Assembly: GCF_001625305.1 (NCBI RefSeq)
Contig: NW_017804176.1
Coordinates: forward strand, 489,099-553,098
DNA length: 64,000 nucleotides
Source of the DNA: Branchiostoma belcheri
Taxonomy: Eukaryota > Chordata > Leptocardii > Amphioxiformes > Branchiostomatidae
Direction: 5' to 3'
Part shown: positions 1 to 13,800 of the stretch, piece by piece
Layout: each line of letters begins with the position of its first letter
Numbering within the stretch: the stretch's first letter is position 1
The notes under the pieces: generated by a model
The model's input: only the letters and a program-made list of their open reading frames with translations
The model's database searches: none
What the model was told of the DNA's origin: nothing
Position numbers and translations under genes: made by a program

Positions 1-3000
1 GTGGAAGTGCCACGCCCCTTCCCCCTGCTTGTTCAGTGGGGCACATCCCAGCATCCCTCTACATGCACCTGGGCCCCCATGTGCAACAAGTGCCCCAGAT
101 ATAGCCCGATGTTTAGACAACATATTTATTTATATTGTGCACCACTGCCTTCCGATCCTGGACCTGAGCTCATGCATAGCCCTCATGGCATCTTTACATA
201 GCTGCATGCCTGTCGTATTTATCATTGCGCCCGGTGCCTTTTATCCCGGGGATGGAGCGATCAAATAGTCCGGCCGGCCGGGGTCGTGCGGGATAACAAT
301 ACCCAGGGAAGACCCACGGCCTAATTAGGCTGTGTTTACTTAGTTTTGTGTCAGATGTTTGGCAGGACAAAGTTCCAGATTGTTCAGGGAGAGGAGGGTG
401 TGCCCTGTGGCACCTTTACCTGTCTTTTGTTGTCTCCTGTAGACACTAGTCACTTTGGGGAATTGTTTTGTAGTATTCAAATTTACCTGTTGATGGGCCA
501 TTGTACCAGGTAAGCATTGTATTCTGGTCTCACATATCCTTGTACTTTCAGAGTGGTACAAGTGAATTGTGTTTTTTTTAAATACTACGTATTTTTTCAC
601 TATATCTTGGTTACTTGATAGCAGTGGATATGTGATCAGTGTATGTTGCATGTACTGCAGTGGTACAGCTGCGTAACATTTATGTACATGTTTTGAGCCC
701 ATTTAGTGTTCCCTCGTAAATTATCCCCCGAACACGTCAAGCTTTGTTGCTTTGGAGATTCTCTACCAGCTAAGCCTGGAGACCTGCGTCAGTGATATAC
801 GTCAATGATATGTTTGATCAGTATATGAGGCTCAATTTTGCTGTATCTTGTATCAGAAGTATTGGTTATCACAAAGCCCCCATGAGGCATATCCAAAATA
901 GCTGGGAAACCTTGCAGCTGTGGTAGCCTATAGGGAGTTATTCCTAGCAACCAGTGAGAACAAACTGCCAAAATTGTTTTGTAGCCACTTTAAAAGCTGT
1001 AGAGTCTCTTTAGAACTTGAATCACAAGTTAGTCTGATGGATTGGCTGTAATTTGAAGGTAGAACTAATTGCACTACGGTTTTTGGTGCAGCATGATTCA
1101 GGTCATCTGCAGCTTGAAGCCTTCTTTCAAAGTCATGAAAGTTGTAGTGTTCTTCGATTCACGTATATTATAAGCTTTATTGTAGAAAGCCATATGGAAG
1201 AGAACGCTGTTGTGTTTTCTTGAACCAAGATGGCTGCCATGTCATTCACCTTCGGTGACCTGAAGATTGACAAAGAATCAATAAAAGTCCCCCTCCAAAA
1301 TGTCAGCAGAAGCCTCGCCCAATGTGGGAGGTGGCCAGGAACTGGGTTATGTCCATACCACGATGTCTGTGTGCACAACAACAGTGTGAGGACAAAACTC
1401 TCCTTTTGTGGCAGGAATTTGGTGAGTGTCATGGGCCGTGGTCGAACTGAAATGGAAACCACATGGCTCAGTCACCAGGTGAAGCCAGGGGTCAAATGTC
1501 AAACCATCCCCAGGTTTTCACAGTTTGCAAACAGGCTTGGAGAGATTTTGTAAGGAGTTGCCGGGGTTACCGGATTGTCCTTATGCCAGTTTCGCTGTTT
1601 ATCGAATGAGTTTTGGAAAGAAATGAAAGCGTTCCTAGGCTTCTTGATGGAAATGAAGTGGTTTGTTGAGACTCTGATTGCCATCTTTGCGTTCGTTCTC
1701 GAGTAGAGTATTGGTGGCCTGCTAAAGAAACAAAAGTTTCTGAAGTGGTTCTCTCTGCTGAGGTAATTAAACCTTGACAGCTGTTAATCATCTGCTGATT
1801 GGCTAAGGAAAATTGGGCAGTCTGGAACAGATAATATCAGCTGGCAGAGGTTCAGGCATGCTCTGTTGGTTTCTGTGTGATCAAAAGCAGCACTGGGCAA
1901 TTTCAATGGAATACTGTGTACTGTAGACTTGAAGTGCGAAGTTTGACGTTGAATTTGCTGAAAGAAGGGACTGTAGGGGAAAAAAACGAGGTTTGATACG
2001 TGATAGCAATACCTAGTTCTACTTCTGAACCCAGTATGTTTCTTCTTGATCAAGAGAAAATATTTCTGCTTTATCATATGTAGGTAATGCTATCTACAAC
2101 AGTACAAGTAGCTGTCATAGCAAGACTTGATATCTGCCGTTAACTATGCTTTCTGTGCAAGAATTTCATAGTTACTACTACGACCAAACTGGCCAAAAGG
2201 AAAGGCAGATACCTAGGTATTTCAAATATGAACAAGAGCATCGATCATAGAACGGTTGAGGCCAGGTAAGGTCAGCTGAATGTGCTCAGCTAGTACTTCA
2301 CACCACGTGTGTGCCAATACACATCACCAATAAAGCCTCTAACAACTGTGTAGGTGAAAAGGCCAGTGTTTGGTCAGGTGAGGTTGTGTAGGAACAATGG
2401 CCAGATTTTTCCTCACACATACCGTTACCACAGACACCTAATCAAGAGTTGTTTTTATGACGTTTTTGCCACAACAATGACATCATCAAGGGTCCTTATT
2501 TTGGATCCAAGTTCCCCTGGGTATGAAACTAGGCCAAGGAGAAATTAATTTTGTTGTAAATCTTGTAAATGAGCCCAAGACAGACCAAACAAAATGAGTG
2601 CAAGTTTGTATAACGACTATTGATGACGTATTAAAAGTACAGCAACTTGCTGTTGTCTTCCTGAGATTTTTGTTATAAGCTTGGGTTGCTATTTGCGAAA
2701 TTTGACCACACCCATTCAACTTTTTGTACTCTTGCCATGGTCTAGGTAACTAATTATACCAGTGAAATTTCCATGAGTTCTCTTTTGAAAAAGTGAACAA
2801 AAAAGTGTCTTACAAATATGCTGTTTCCACACCACTATTTGAGTTTGGAATAGTATCTGGATACACCCTATCAATGTTTGAATTTGAAAGGTCTAGCTTG
2901 CCCCTGGCTTTATTTTTAGAGAAAGGAGACATCCACATTGTACCCTGGACACGTTTGGCTGGTTCTTTGTCAAAGGAAATTACACGCCCCATTGAGCAAC

Positions 3001-6000
3001 AATAGCTTTATGGAAATCATGGCCATGATAATTACCAGTAACTATGTGACAAGTGTATTGAATGGTAATTCATGATCTATTGGGAGAGAAATTTCACAGG
3101 TTATAAATTAGAGCTGGGATGACAGCAAGAACTTTATAGTCCAATTTAATGGATGTATTTTGTTAGGACCTGTACTGAAGAGGAATGTAATATACTGTAG
3201 TACATTGTAGAATATTCTGTGAAGTTTCTCTTCATTACTTCTGCCCATCTGGCTGTATTCTGCTGATCATTTATAAGTTCTGTGAGGTCTGGACAAAAAT
3301 AAACTTGAGTTTTGGGCATAATTTGAGCTGTGGAAGAATTGATAAAAAATTGGAGCTGTTTTTGTGGTACAGATGTAAGTAATGTGAATCAGTAGCACTA
3401 CGGAAAAGGAATTTGAGAAAGTTGAACTTTCACCTATGCCCTTGTTGAATTTTGGAGTTGAGAAGTCCCGGGGTCAAGCGTGAGTACTAGTAAGGATGTC
3501 TTCTTCCTGTTTGTTGGTGTGTGCAAATGTTTGGAGTCAACTTGAACCATTGACTTCTCTCTGTCAACATTTGACAACAGGGGAGAGGTACAGAAAGTCC
3601 ACACAATTTCCTAGAAAGTCACACACCGGTATGACAAAGCTAATTTGCAAAAGTTGGGGCTTGTGAGGATACCTGCTGTGCTCCAAGTGTAGCTCTTCAA
3701 AAACAACAGCTTTTATGAACCTGACAGAGATACATGTAGGTGTCTGCTGTGCCGTTGTAGTTCGCAATAGAGCTCTGAAGTGTCCATATGACGATTGTCC
3801 TTTCTGGTGTAAAGTTGTGAATAGCTCAATCCTAAGTCAACAGAAACATTGTACTAGTATGAGAGTTTGTCTGTGTTGGTACAGAGCTAAAACTTTGTTC
3901 CCTGCACAATTAGCACTGACATCACATTGTCCTACTGCTACTGAAGAAGACTGCAGTAAGATAGTCAAGAATCTAATGTTGTTGCATCATGTGTTGGAAA
4001 GTTTCAGCTTTGTACTAAGAAACCTTGTTTAGTTATCATTATTCGGGTTTGACTGAAGTTGGACTCGGTGAAAGGTGACTCCATTTCGCAGAAGAGGGTA
4101 AGAAAAACATGCCCTGTTGGCCTGCAACAACAAAGTTCCAAAGAAAGCTGACAGCACTGTACTAGAAAAGCAATGCTTGGAAATGAGGTGTTTTGTACAA
4201 GTTGTAACATGAAGGGACGCAGGGCTGGCCTTTGTGATGAGTTTGAATGACAGTGACCTGAGGGCAGGTAGGCATTCAACTGTCAAGTTTGCTAGCAAGC
4301 ACCTGGTAGGATTTGTGGGGTGGTTAGACTGAGGAAAGGGGTGGAGCTAGACTGAATGTTGCTCTTTTGTTGGTCTTGGTAATATGCTAGAATGAAGGGA
4401 GAAGGCATAAATGTGATGTCTTCAATCTAACCAAGTATATCGGGTCAGCCACACTAAAAATAATGTGTTTGGTTCTTTATCCTTCAACCTTTTTAAAGGT
4501 AAAGGTAGTAAGTTAGTTATTGCAAGGAGCTTCTTGGTTATTGCTTGTACTGTTGTACAATTATAGGGGAACTTACCTTGTTAGTCGAGTATCAGATAGT
4601 GATTTGATTTAGTAAAGAAGATTGATTTTGAATGCAAGTAGGATTCTGGTCTGGATCCATAGAAGAGTTGCTGAGCCCTAACCTGTGGTTTCGGATTGAA
4701 TTTTGGGATCCCGCTTTTCAGGGAGGATATGGGTGGCATCTTCCTATCTCTACCTGCTTGTCACGCACCTCTTCATGCCCCAAGGGCAGAGGGATAATCA
4801 CCACAAATTGGACAACAATAGACTGTTTTGTCCAGGTAATCAGATCAGTTGACCCCCTTTCAGCTCCTGTGAACTGTGACCAAACACCAGAACGAAGGTG
4901 GTGTAATAAATTAAGCTCCATTCAGAATTTACTAGATGATATACTCAACTTGCTAGTGTTCAATGAAGTTCTCACTGTTGATGGTAGTGGGCCGTACCAC
5001 TACAACGTGGGGGACGTTAATGTTAGAAACTTCTTTGTGTATATTACTTATGTGGACATTGGTTTGATTTCAACTTGTTTATGATGGTGAATGTTTTTGT
5101 TGTAATTGTTAGGAATGAAGCGGAAGTGATTTTTAGCTACGTTAGCGGGGTCTTTTTCTGTTGAAATGGTCTCTTCCGAAGTTGGCCAGAGGAACACACC
5201 CAGGGTTTATTCATGGTTCGGGGCCAATGTAAATTTTGTGAAGGGAAGTGCACAGTGAGGCGTGCATTGTTGGAATTCCTTGCCGATATAAACACTAGGC
5301 TTCTGTGACAGCAGTGGCACAGGCGTGGATGGCAACAAGCGGGCCAGATTTGTGAGAAAAACAGGTATTTTTTGTGTGATCTGTCCCTTAGCAGCCTGGT
5401 AGGTGTGTATGTGTAGACCAGTTGGAATGTTGGAGAGGTGTAGGGGCTGTGTCCTGTGCGGAGGAATGTGTTGCACATGTGGATCAGTCCCTGCCTCTCA
5501 AAGTTTACATAATGGTGGCCCAAAGAATGTCAGGTCCTTTCATTGCTGTCCCGAATCGAGGGCAGTTGTATGTGGTCTTCTTCGATCCTTGTTGTTACTT
5601 TCTCTCTAGTTACTGTTTTGTCTTCTGGAAACTTTGATGCGGGCTGGCTTCATTGATTGTGGTGTAACTGTATCACTGATGACATCTGATTTGCATAGCG
5701 GCGGTCTGGCAGACTAGCTGTAGTTTCATTCATTGACCTACATAAGTCACTTGGAGGGGTTCCCAGTGTCAAAGTCTTTCCCTGTTATTTTGGACATTAG
5801 TATGTGGGGGAGGCAAGAGCTTGACTGGTACAGAGTAGGCTGTGCTGTCTAATTTTGCGAGTTAGAGCTCTCTTGCAATATTTAAAGGCAGGCGGTCTGT
5901 TGGCTTTCAGTTTTGTAGCGACCGCAACTGACTCGAAGGTGTCTGTGGATGTGAGCCATATGGTGGGTCTTTTTGTTTGGAATGCCGCGCTTTGCAATGT

Positions 6001-7789
6001 TTTCCTCTTTCACTTCACTGCCAGCGTCACTTTAAGATCTTCTACTGCACGGAAACCAGTCTTGAACAAGGTTTGTCTGTCAGGTTTATTCCTTCAAGTT
6101 TAAAGTTAACTTGTTTCCTTGCAAGGAGACATTTGGAAGATTTTGACACTGGAAACAGTTCTTGTTATTATGACCTTAAGGCTATCCCTCAAACTTTCAA
6201 AGTACTGTGCACTCACTGTATTTCCAGAAACTTCCCCAAACATTTCTCAATGGAAACCAAGACTGTGTTGATACTGGCAACTTTATTTGGGGGTGGGTGG
6301 AAGCTATACAAGGGAAGGGATACAAGAAACAGGGTCTGTTACCATTAGAAGCTAGGAAGTTTATCAACAGGTCTGCTGCCCTGGCTGTTGTTTTCTGCTA
6401 TCTGTGAACTGCTGTGCCTTGTTATGGACTGTAGGTTAAAGGGCGGGCGAAACATATGGTAAAACTGTCGGAGAGGAAATTTGTTTGTTGGTCAAGGGCG
6501 TTCTTGGCACCAAGAAGGATACACTTTTAACTTCTCACTTTGAGTCTACATTTACTGTATGGGTATGCACACATCTTTATGTGAAATTTTAGGTTCACTT
6601 TTTGAAACTGTGTAGACTGTCATCTCAATCTGTTTTTATAGGAAAGTTTAATTAATTACCTGATATCACATTAAAGTAATTTTTTTTTAAGTCCAAGATC
6701 AAAAAAATAAAATTGGTGTGGTTTAGTAGAAAGAAATTTAAGGTAGCTTCTGAACAAGTTTTCACACTGCTGTTATTATTTTCATGGTGAGTGGTTTCAG
6801 GTGAGCATGTCAGGGTGATCGTTCCAGACATAGCTGGGAGGGAAGCCAGGGGTGGTCAGGGGTTCGTCCTACAGTAAAGAGAAAGCATTTATGCCATAGG
6901 TGTGACAGGGCTGAATTGATGCCAAGTCAGAGCCAAGGTTGACGGGTTGGCACTTTGGCACAAAGTGAGATTGCTCAAGGATTAGCTTTGCCATTGAGGT
7001 TAAACACAAAGTTGCAAAGGTTGCAAAACTGATATTTTTTTGCAAGCAATAAATACCTCTCATAGGTGACCAAGAGTGTTACATCATTGTGATGTAGATT
7101 GTATAATTCATACCCCCCCTTTCTGAATGGTATAGCCTCAAAACTTTGTATGAAAATCCTGGCATGCCTGGTGCTATGGTTATAAGTTGTTGGGTCTACA
7201 GTAAATGAAGTGACAGATGGAAAGGAAACATGGCATTGACTTATAGAATGCCTTGTTTTCTGTACCCATTATGTTGCTAAGACACAGGTAAGAGGAGTGA
7301 GAAATAATGTGGGACTGGTCCTAGACTTGACAGTGGTTTATGTTTCATGGGTGAAAGTCAAGCCAGTCTGCGGCCACAGTGTCTCATTGTGTACTTCAGT
7401 GTCAAGCTAAATATTTGTCACATAGTCGAGACTTGGACAAACAACTTCTATCCATGTAGCTGGACAATGTGTGAGATCTATGTTGGAGTGGGCAAGGGAT
7501 CACATTTGCCACCTCCTTTCCCATAAAGATGTCTAAACTGAAGACATGTTATCACCAGTAGACTGTACTTTAACCCCCTGTCTGTGATTGGATGTGAGTT
7601 ATATATTATGGTTGATATGAATATGAAGCAAGAGGAGCACCGCCTGGCATATGGTGAACAGGCCAGACACAAGGGCAAGTTTGCTTTGGATTAGCCCCTA
7701 GGAGTGTTATGGCTTTGTATTTACAGTAAATTAAACAGCTGCACGGATTTGTACGGTTTGTTAACCAGGGATTTTCCTTCTTTTTGCAG
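1..7789. other. Non-coding 5' region (intron 1 or upstream of the gene)
   Basis: No coding segment here can be supported. The exon downstream begins two bases into a codon, so a short first coding exon of about 31 bases ending in phase 1 must lie upstream; I found no convincing ATG segment with a phase-1 donor. Scattered open frames (for example 1230-1553, 3715-4032, 5137-5523) have no recognisable protein and no codon pattern like that of the gene. The polypyrimidine tract and CAG at 7771-7789 form the exon 2 acceptor. No TATA box or obvious CpG-rich promoter block was recognised, apart from a small GC-rich stretch near 240-300. Confidence 0.6.
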
Positions 7790-7851
7790 ACGAACGAGAG
7801 GACGTGCAGAAGAAGACCTTCGCTAAGTGGATCAACAGCCAGCTTTCTAAG
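7790..7851 (+). CDS. DMD: Dystrophin exon 2: start of CH1, actin-binding site 1
   Basis: Encodes ending (D)[20 protein letters not shown], the first actin-binding helix of CH1; the vertebrate counterpart is nearly identical in DVQKKTF and KW. Length is 62 bases, the same as vertebrate exon 2. It enters in phase 1 (the first codon is completed by AC) and ends in phase 0. Acceptor is TTTTTGCAG, donor is AAG/gtgggt. The following intron is 15.9 kb, the largest in the window. Confidence 0.97.
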
Positions 7852-10800
7852 GTGGGTGGTCGTACCAAACTTGTGGCGCCGCCGAGGCGCTCGATTCGTC
7901 GATGTAGAGTGGGATTTTATGTACCGGTTGAAGAGAGTGTAATAGCAGAAGGCTGCGGTGCTGTGATAAATTGTCGTGCGTTTAAGCAACTCCAGGGAAG
8001 TAGAGACGAAGAAAAAAATCGCAAGACAAGGTAAGGAGCTAACCAAGCATGGAGGTTCCGGAGGAAGAGAGTCTCGGATTGCCACAACAGCTTTTTGGAC
8101 AATTCGGACAAGGTTTACATTTCCTCTGGAGAATAATAGATACATGTGGTGGGTGATTAAGTCGATAATTACCCAGGTGTGCAGGTATTATCTTACAACA
8201 ACTTATTTTTCTGCTGACTGGAAAGGTCCAGCTCTAATTATTGCCAGTGGACTAACTTCGCTAAGCAGTGGTCAGGTTGGTTGATTTGTAAACAGAGGTT
8301 GCACCGTGGCGAAATCTTTCCCATAAACAATGTCTATTCTTAGTGTGTTATCTGTTCCAGCACCTTGTAGTGTACTATTGTTGATTTAAGGCATCAAAGA
8401 CTGAAAAAATATGATGATAAACCTTAAATTTGATTAAATAATTTATCTCAAATAGCTTGGTACTGTTATATTTCATAGTATTAGTCAGTCTTTCCAATAT
8501 TGGCCTCACAAAAATAATCTGTTTTTCCACGGCTCCTACACAGAGGTGCTAGCAATGTAATTAGAACTCAAAGAGAAAAAGGGCTGCTAAGAAAGCCAGA
8601 GCTAGGATCATATTTAGGTATCAGTAATCCTATGTGGTAAGTGCTAATACCTCAATGTGGGTGGGATCGAAAATATTTAGTTTCTAATTTAGGATAATCA
8701 AAATAATCTATCAGATTAGTAATTGAGGTGAACCATTCTTTCCATAACGAAGTTGCTCATTGTGTTAGACAAGATAAATTGACACATTTCAGTAGGCACA
8801 ATTACTGAAGATTCGATTTCTGATGGATGGTGTTGAAAACAATACAATCAGGTATCCAACTTGTTTTGTACATATGATCTTTATTGCATTTGCACCAGAG
8901 AATCAAGTGGTCCTTTATTTGGAACGTATCATTGTGGTAAAGGGGTAAACATGCTACCATGGGTGGCCTGGAGGTTGCTTAGGTCTGAGACAAAGAAGTG
9001 ACCAATCGTAGGGATCAGACTGTGACAGAGCTTGTGGTTTGTGTTATTGATAATTATGGAATATGTCAACACCTCATTTTTGATATGATAACATCAACAG
9101 ATGCTGTGTGGGATATGTTATCGATAGATAGGGACGGAAGGTATGAAGAAAATTTGCAGAAAAATGTATATATCTTGCAATAAAATAGAAACATCTTGAA
9201 TCCTGGAAAGCTGAAAGAATACAGGATTGTAATAGCAGAAAACTGAAAGAAACTCTTTCTAGACATAGAAATGTTTAATTGCATTTAGTCATAACCAAAG
9301 TGCAAGGTTTCATGAACTAATATTATATGATTCCGCATTTAAGATCCATTATAGATAATTTTCCGAGAATATATGCCAAGTGTTCATTTGAAAGTTGAAA
9401 TTTTCTTACAACTATGTAACACACTAGCGATCAGTATATCAATGAGAATTTAGTTCACCTGTACACCTATGAAATGCTAAGGTTAAGTTTTCGTCATAGT
9501 ATTCCTCTGATAGTGTACCCTATTCCTCTATATTGATTGTATCATTCTTAAGTTGTACAGATTGATTGTTGATAATGGATAGTTATACACATAACGGCGA
9601 CGTGGCCAGGTAACCCCGACTGTAAACTATTTAGCCATTGACGTTCCCCTGAGAGCCCGTTGTAGGGGATTCTGATAATATTGACAACGCTCTTGATGTG
9701 CACTTATGGTTGTCATACAATTACCTGTGGTTCGAGAAGGTCGAGAGATAACTGGACTACACAGGTAACTGGTTACTTGTTACTACTCTTCAGCGAGAGA
9801 TAAGCGAAGGAATGTCTGGAGCCAAACGTCGGTCTACGGTACTTAAAATTCCCGCTGCGGCAAATACCGTTGTCCAGTGCCAGTATCCTGGGAACAAAGC
9901 TCTTGTACGCTCAAATACCTGAAGAAGACTGGCCTTAAAATAACTGGCATACCTTAAAGATAGTTTGTAGCTATAAGTAAAAAGGTGTATGAGTTTCATC
10001 TATGCGACTCTTGTAAACAAAAAGGAATTTGGAAGGCGTAGATAAGGTCCATCCAATTCGTATAGGAATATGCTAGTAGGAATGTCCGTATTTGGTGTTA
10101 TGTCAACGTGGTAATAATTGGGAAAGGTATGGGTGTGTGTAAGACAGGGAGGAAGGTAAACTGTACACAGGTGGTGGGTACTTATGTCTACTGATAAAAA
10201 AACAAGATGGTTAGGTGCCTTGTGTCAACTGGAGTTAGTGTCTATGGTCACGTAGTAGTGCCGGACTCGTAAAGTCAATTGTTATGGGAATGGGTTGGAC
10301 TTTGTAGAAGGTCGAGGTAATTCTGTTGTTGATTTTGTTGTGGTTGTTGTGGCAACAGTTTCCATGGTAACAGGGCATACAGTGAAAACTGCCTAAGTAA
10401 GAGACCACTCCGGGACTATGTGGACAGGTGGTCATTAAGTGGTATTCTTATCTATATAAATTATTATAATGCTTCTATATGAGTCACTAGTAGTATATAC
10501 ACAAGTCCTTATCATAGTCCTTTACATCCTGGCGGACCAGTAGTGTGATATGATATTAAGGAACTTGATCAAATGCCTGTCGTTTGTCTTCCAAAAGAAA
10601 ATGAATTTCATAGACAGCCCCTGTCCTTAGTGGTTATCATGAGACCCCACCTTTTCTGCAGCTGTCGCTGTTGTGTCTATGTTCTGTAATAATCCACTTT
10701 GAGTTGGTGACTGAAACAATCGTAGGGAGCTTGGGTAACCTTTGCTGCCCTGAAATTCTAGGGCCTGTGTCTAGACCTTAAAGGATTTAATCAGGAATTC

Positions 10801-13800
10801 AAGATTCCTTCTCACAGGGGTGCCTTTTTAATTGATAGTAACTTTAGCCATATCTGCCTCCAACTATTCAAACATGGCCTTGAAGGAAGTGGTCGTGTTT
10901 TGTGCCCTGCTGAAGAATGAAAACATTGTAGTTCAACTTGATGAAAGGAAAGTGTCTTCCAATAGATAAGCATCAAAGAGCCAGAAGTCTGGGGGATGCT
11001 TTGTTTAAATTGAGATACCAGTATCATGTTTGTCTGGTGTATTTCTTCCTGATTTCAGATCACAATCTTAATCCCCCTTTTAGTTGTCTACAGTTTCCCT
11101 CTTGATGCTATAAAAGATCCAAACTCGCAGACTTTTCATAATCAGAAATGCCAGTTCTAAATCTCGACTACCGTGTATCCTGCGGCTTCTATATGACACC
11201 ATTCTGAAGTTTTATCAAGATATTAGAAGCTAAAAGTGCTTCCAAAGGGTGACAACAGAAGGTATGTACATTGTCTGATTTTCATCTTGCCACAAATGTG
11301 AATGCCAGTCACAAATTTGGCCTCAGTTTCCAGCTTTCTTCAAAAGTAGCGTAGAGGTTGCTGCCCTAGTCATCTGTCTTCCTTACCCTAACAAGTAGAC
11401 AGTGTGTTAAAGCCTTACATCCACACCAGCAGGAAGTTCAGAAGTTCAGACTATTGTGTAGGTCTGTGGGAGGGGGGACCAAGGCCAAGGGCAATCCTAT
11501 TTCTATAACCTCCAGCCACATGGGGAAACCACTCTGACCAAGTGTGTCGACCACCCAGAGTTGCCTTGGCCTTGAAATCCTTTCAAAACTGCCGCTCAGC
11601 TAGGGAAAAATATTGGCTAAGTTACAAAGTGGCCAACATTTAATTGTATGTCTTCTACTCTGTAACTTTGTGTATTATATAAAAATTATATTGTGAAGTA
11701 AAGATGATAGATTTGTAATAAAACTATACTATAGTTTGTAAGAAAGAAAATTGGGAGAACTGTCATTTTGTCTGCATTTCGATTTAACAAGGTAAAATCA
11801 TAACAGCCATGTGACATCATTTTACCTGCCTGCTTCACCTCAAATTAATTCTAAACCTCTAACACATGTGCCCCTTTGCCCTTTCCCTGCTTATCCCATT
11901 TACTTTTGCCTGTACTCAAGGCTTTTGAGCATTAGTGGAGACCAGGTAATGGCCTCCCACGGGGCAGGTGCCATCCTGTGTAAGTCCTACAAACTTAAAA
12001 TTAATTTACTGTATCAGCCCTGCAGGGAATGTTGACCTTGAAGCAAATGTAGACTGAAGTACACTGTTGGGGTGAATGAACTGCCCACAATGGCATTGAC
12101 CTTTCTGTGTCCATCCATGCAAAGATTCAGTGTGAAAGGTGAAAAGACGTTGTAAATTTCTTGCTAAGCAGGCTTGGGTCATGGGCACTGGCTCCTTTCT
12201 GGGGGTAGAGTACGGGTTATAAATAAACATAGAAGAGAAATTTTTACTACAAATGTCTGCTTCTACTTACGTGTTCCTGTTCTGTCTAAATTGAAAGTGT
12301 GCAGATATTTAACCAAAGTAGTAAAACTTGGAACTTTCTGGATATTACTGTCTGTTCTTGATTTCCAGCAAGTAAACAGCTGATTTGGCTAATGAACTTT
12401 GAAGTGATGTTGGAGACTTACGTTTGCTTGTGTAATGTCTAACAATTTTATTATAAATGTATGAAATGTAGAATGATCCCCTTTCATTGATCAAAATGTG
12501 GTCCTATTATTATTGCTTTACTGCAGGCTCAAATTGACACAGACAAGTACAGAAATCACTGTAAAACTAAAAAGATGGACTATGTATAAACGATACCGTC
12601 TGAAATACAAACTCTTGTTTTGTAAACCAATGAGAATTTCCGCTACAGGAATGAAAACTCCCGGTAACCTACCCACAGTCGATCGCAGGTATCCAAGATT
12701 GTTGACAATTGCTTGAGTGAGTTTTCAATGGGAGACAGTGGCTTGACATGGAGTGATGTTTCTTTGTTTATCAATGTCTGAATGCACCTGGATTAAAATT
12801 TCCCAGCAAACAAAATGCGGGTAGTATGACTGCATATGGGTCCACCCTGCCACGCCCATCCAGACATATCCTTAGTGAGGACAGTATGGCTTTTCTGGGC
12901 CTGTCTTTGCTAAGCTATATTCTCAGTATAAGTGAGCTCTGCTATCCTCTGTAGTGTGGAGGGCCTAGTAGTACTAGTACTACATGTAGCCCTTTGCATG
13001 CCAGCTTGTTACGAGGCATAGAAATACCTGTCACTTATATCGCAGGGTATTCTCGTTCCCATAAAACCCAACGTATCAAATTTGGAGCCTCCAGATTGTT
13101 CTCCCGAACTTGACACCCGGGCGCTAGACACAGGTCAATGTCAATGTTTGTCAGTGTCACGTATCGTTTACCGATTAACATCATCGCACCTTTGTTCAAT
13201 GAAATGCCAGTGTGTATCCTTAAGTGAGCCTGTATATGTGTTGTTTGTCCACCGTTTTTCACATGGGCAAGATTGACGTCCCAAAGTAAGGGTGATGCGT
13301 TGCCGCTACGTCTATTTATAGCGCTGAAGAATGCTCCGTGAAGATAAACATGGTGTCACAACAAGCAGTGTAAAGCTTGCCGGTGTCGTCTCTAATTATG
13401 TTAAACCAGAAAGGTCGAATATGGCGTGGGTTTCAGTTGACTGTAACTGCGTTCTCGGGCGTTAGGCCAATTTCGGCATTGTCCTGAAGGTTGGCAGAGT
13501 TCACCTGTTTGTTGAACCACAACAATGGATCAATTTTCTGCCACCTATGTTGCTGGTTCGGCGGGACAAAAGTGCCATGGTGTTGCCGGGACCCAGCCAG
13601 AGTAGCACCGCGATTTTTCGAGGGGGCCCGAATAAAATCAAGTGCCGTGGAAAATCCAACCCTTAACAGCATGTGGAGATGGCTGAACAGCTCTTGACAG
13701 GTTACCTACTTCCTTTTACTGTTGTTTGCGCTGTGTGTTGATATCCTAGGAATGTGGTCAACTGGTGGGCGGAACAAGAAAAATGGGTTCATTTCAATAT

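Noticed and set aside
1230-1553. 107-codon open frame starting MAAMSFTFGDLK as dystrophin exon 1
   Set aside because: It resembles no dystrophin N-terminus and its gtgagt donor falls in phase 0, whereas exon 2 requires phase 1.
7606-8145. 179-codon minus-strand open frame across exon 2
   Set aside because: It is antisense to a conserved dystrophin exon, has no family resemblance and no splice or promoter context; a by-product of the + strand sequence.
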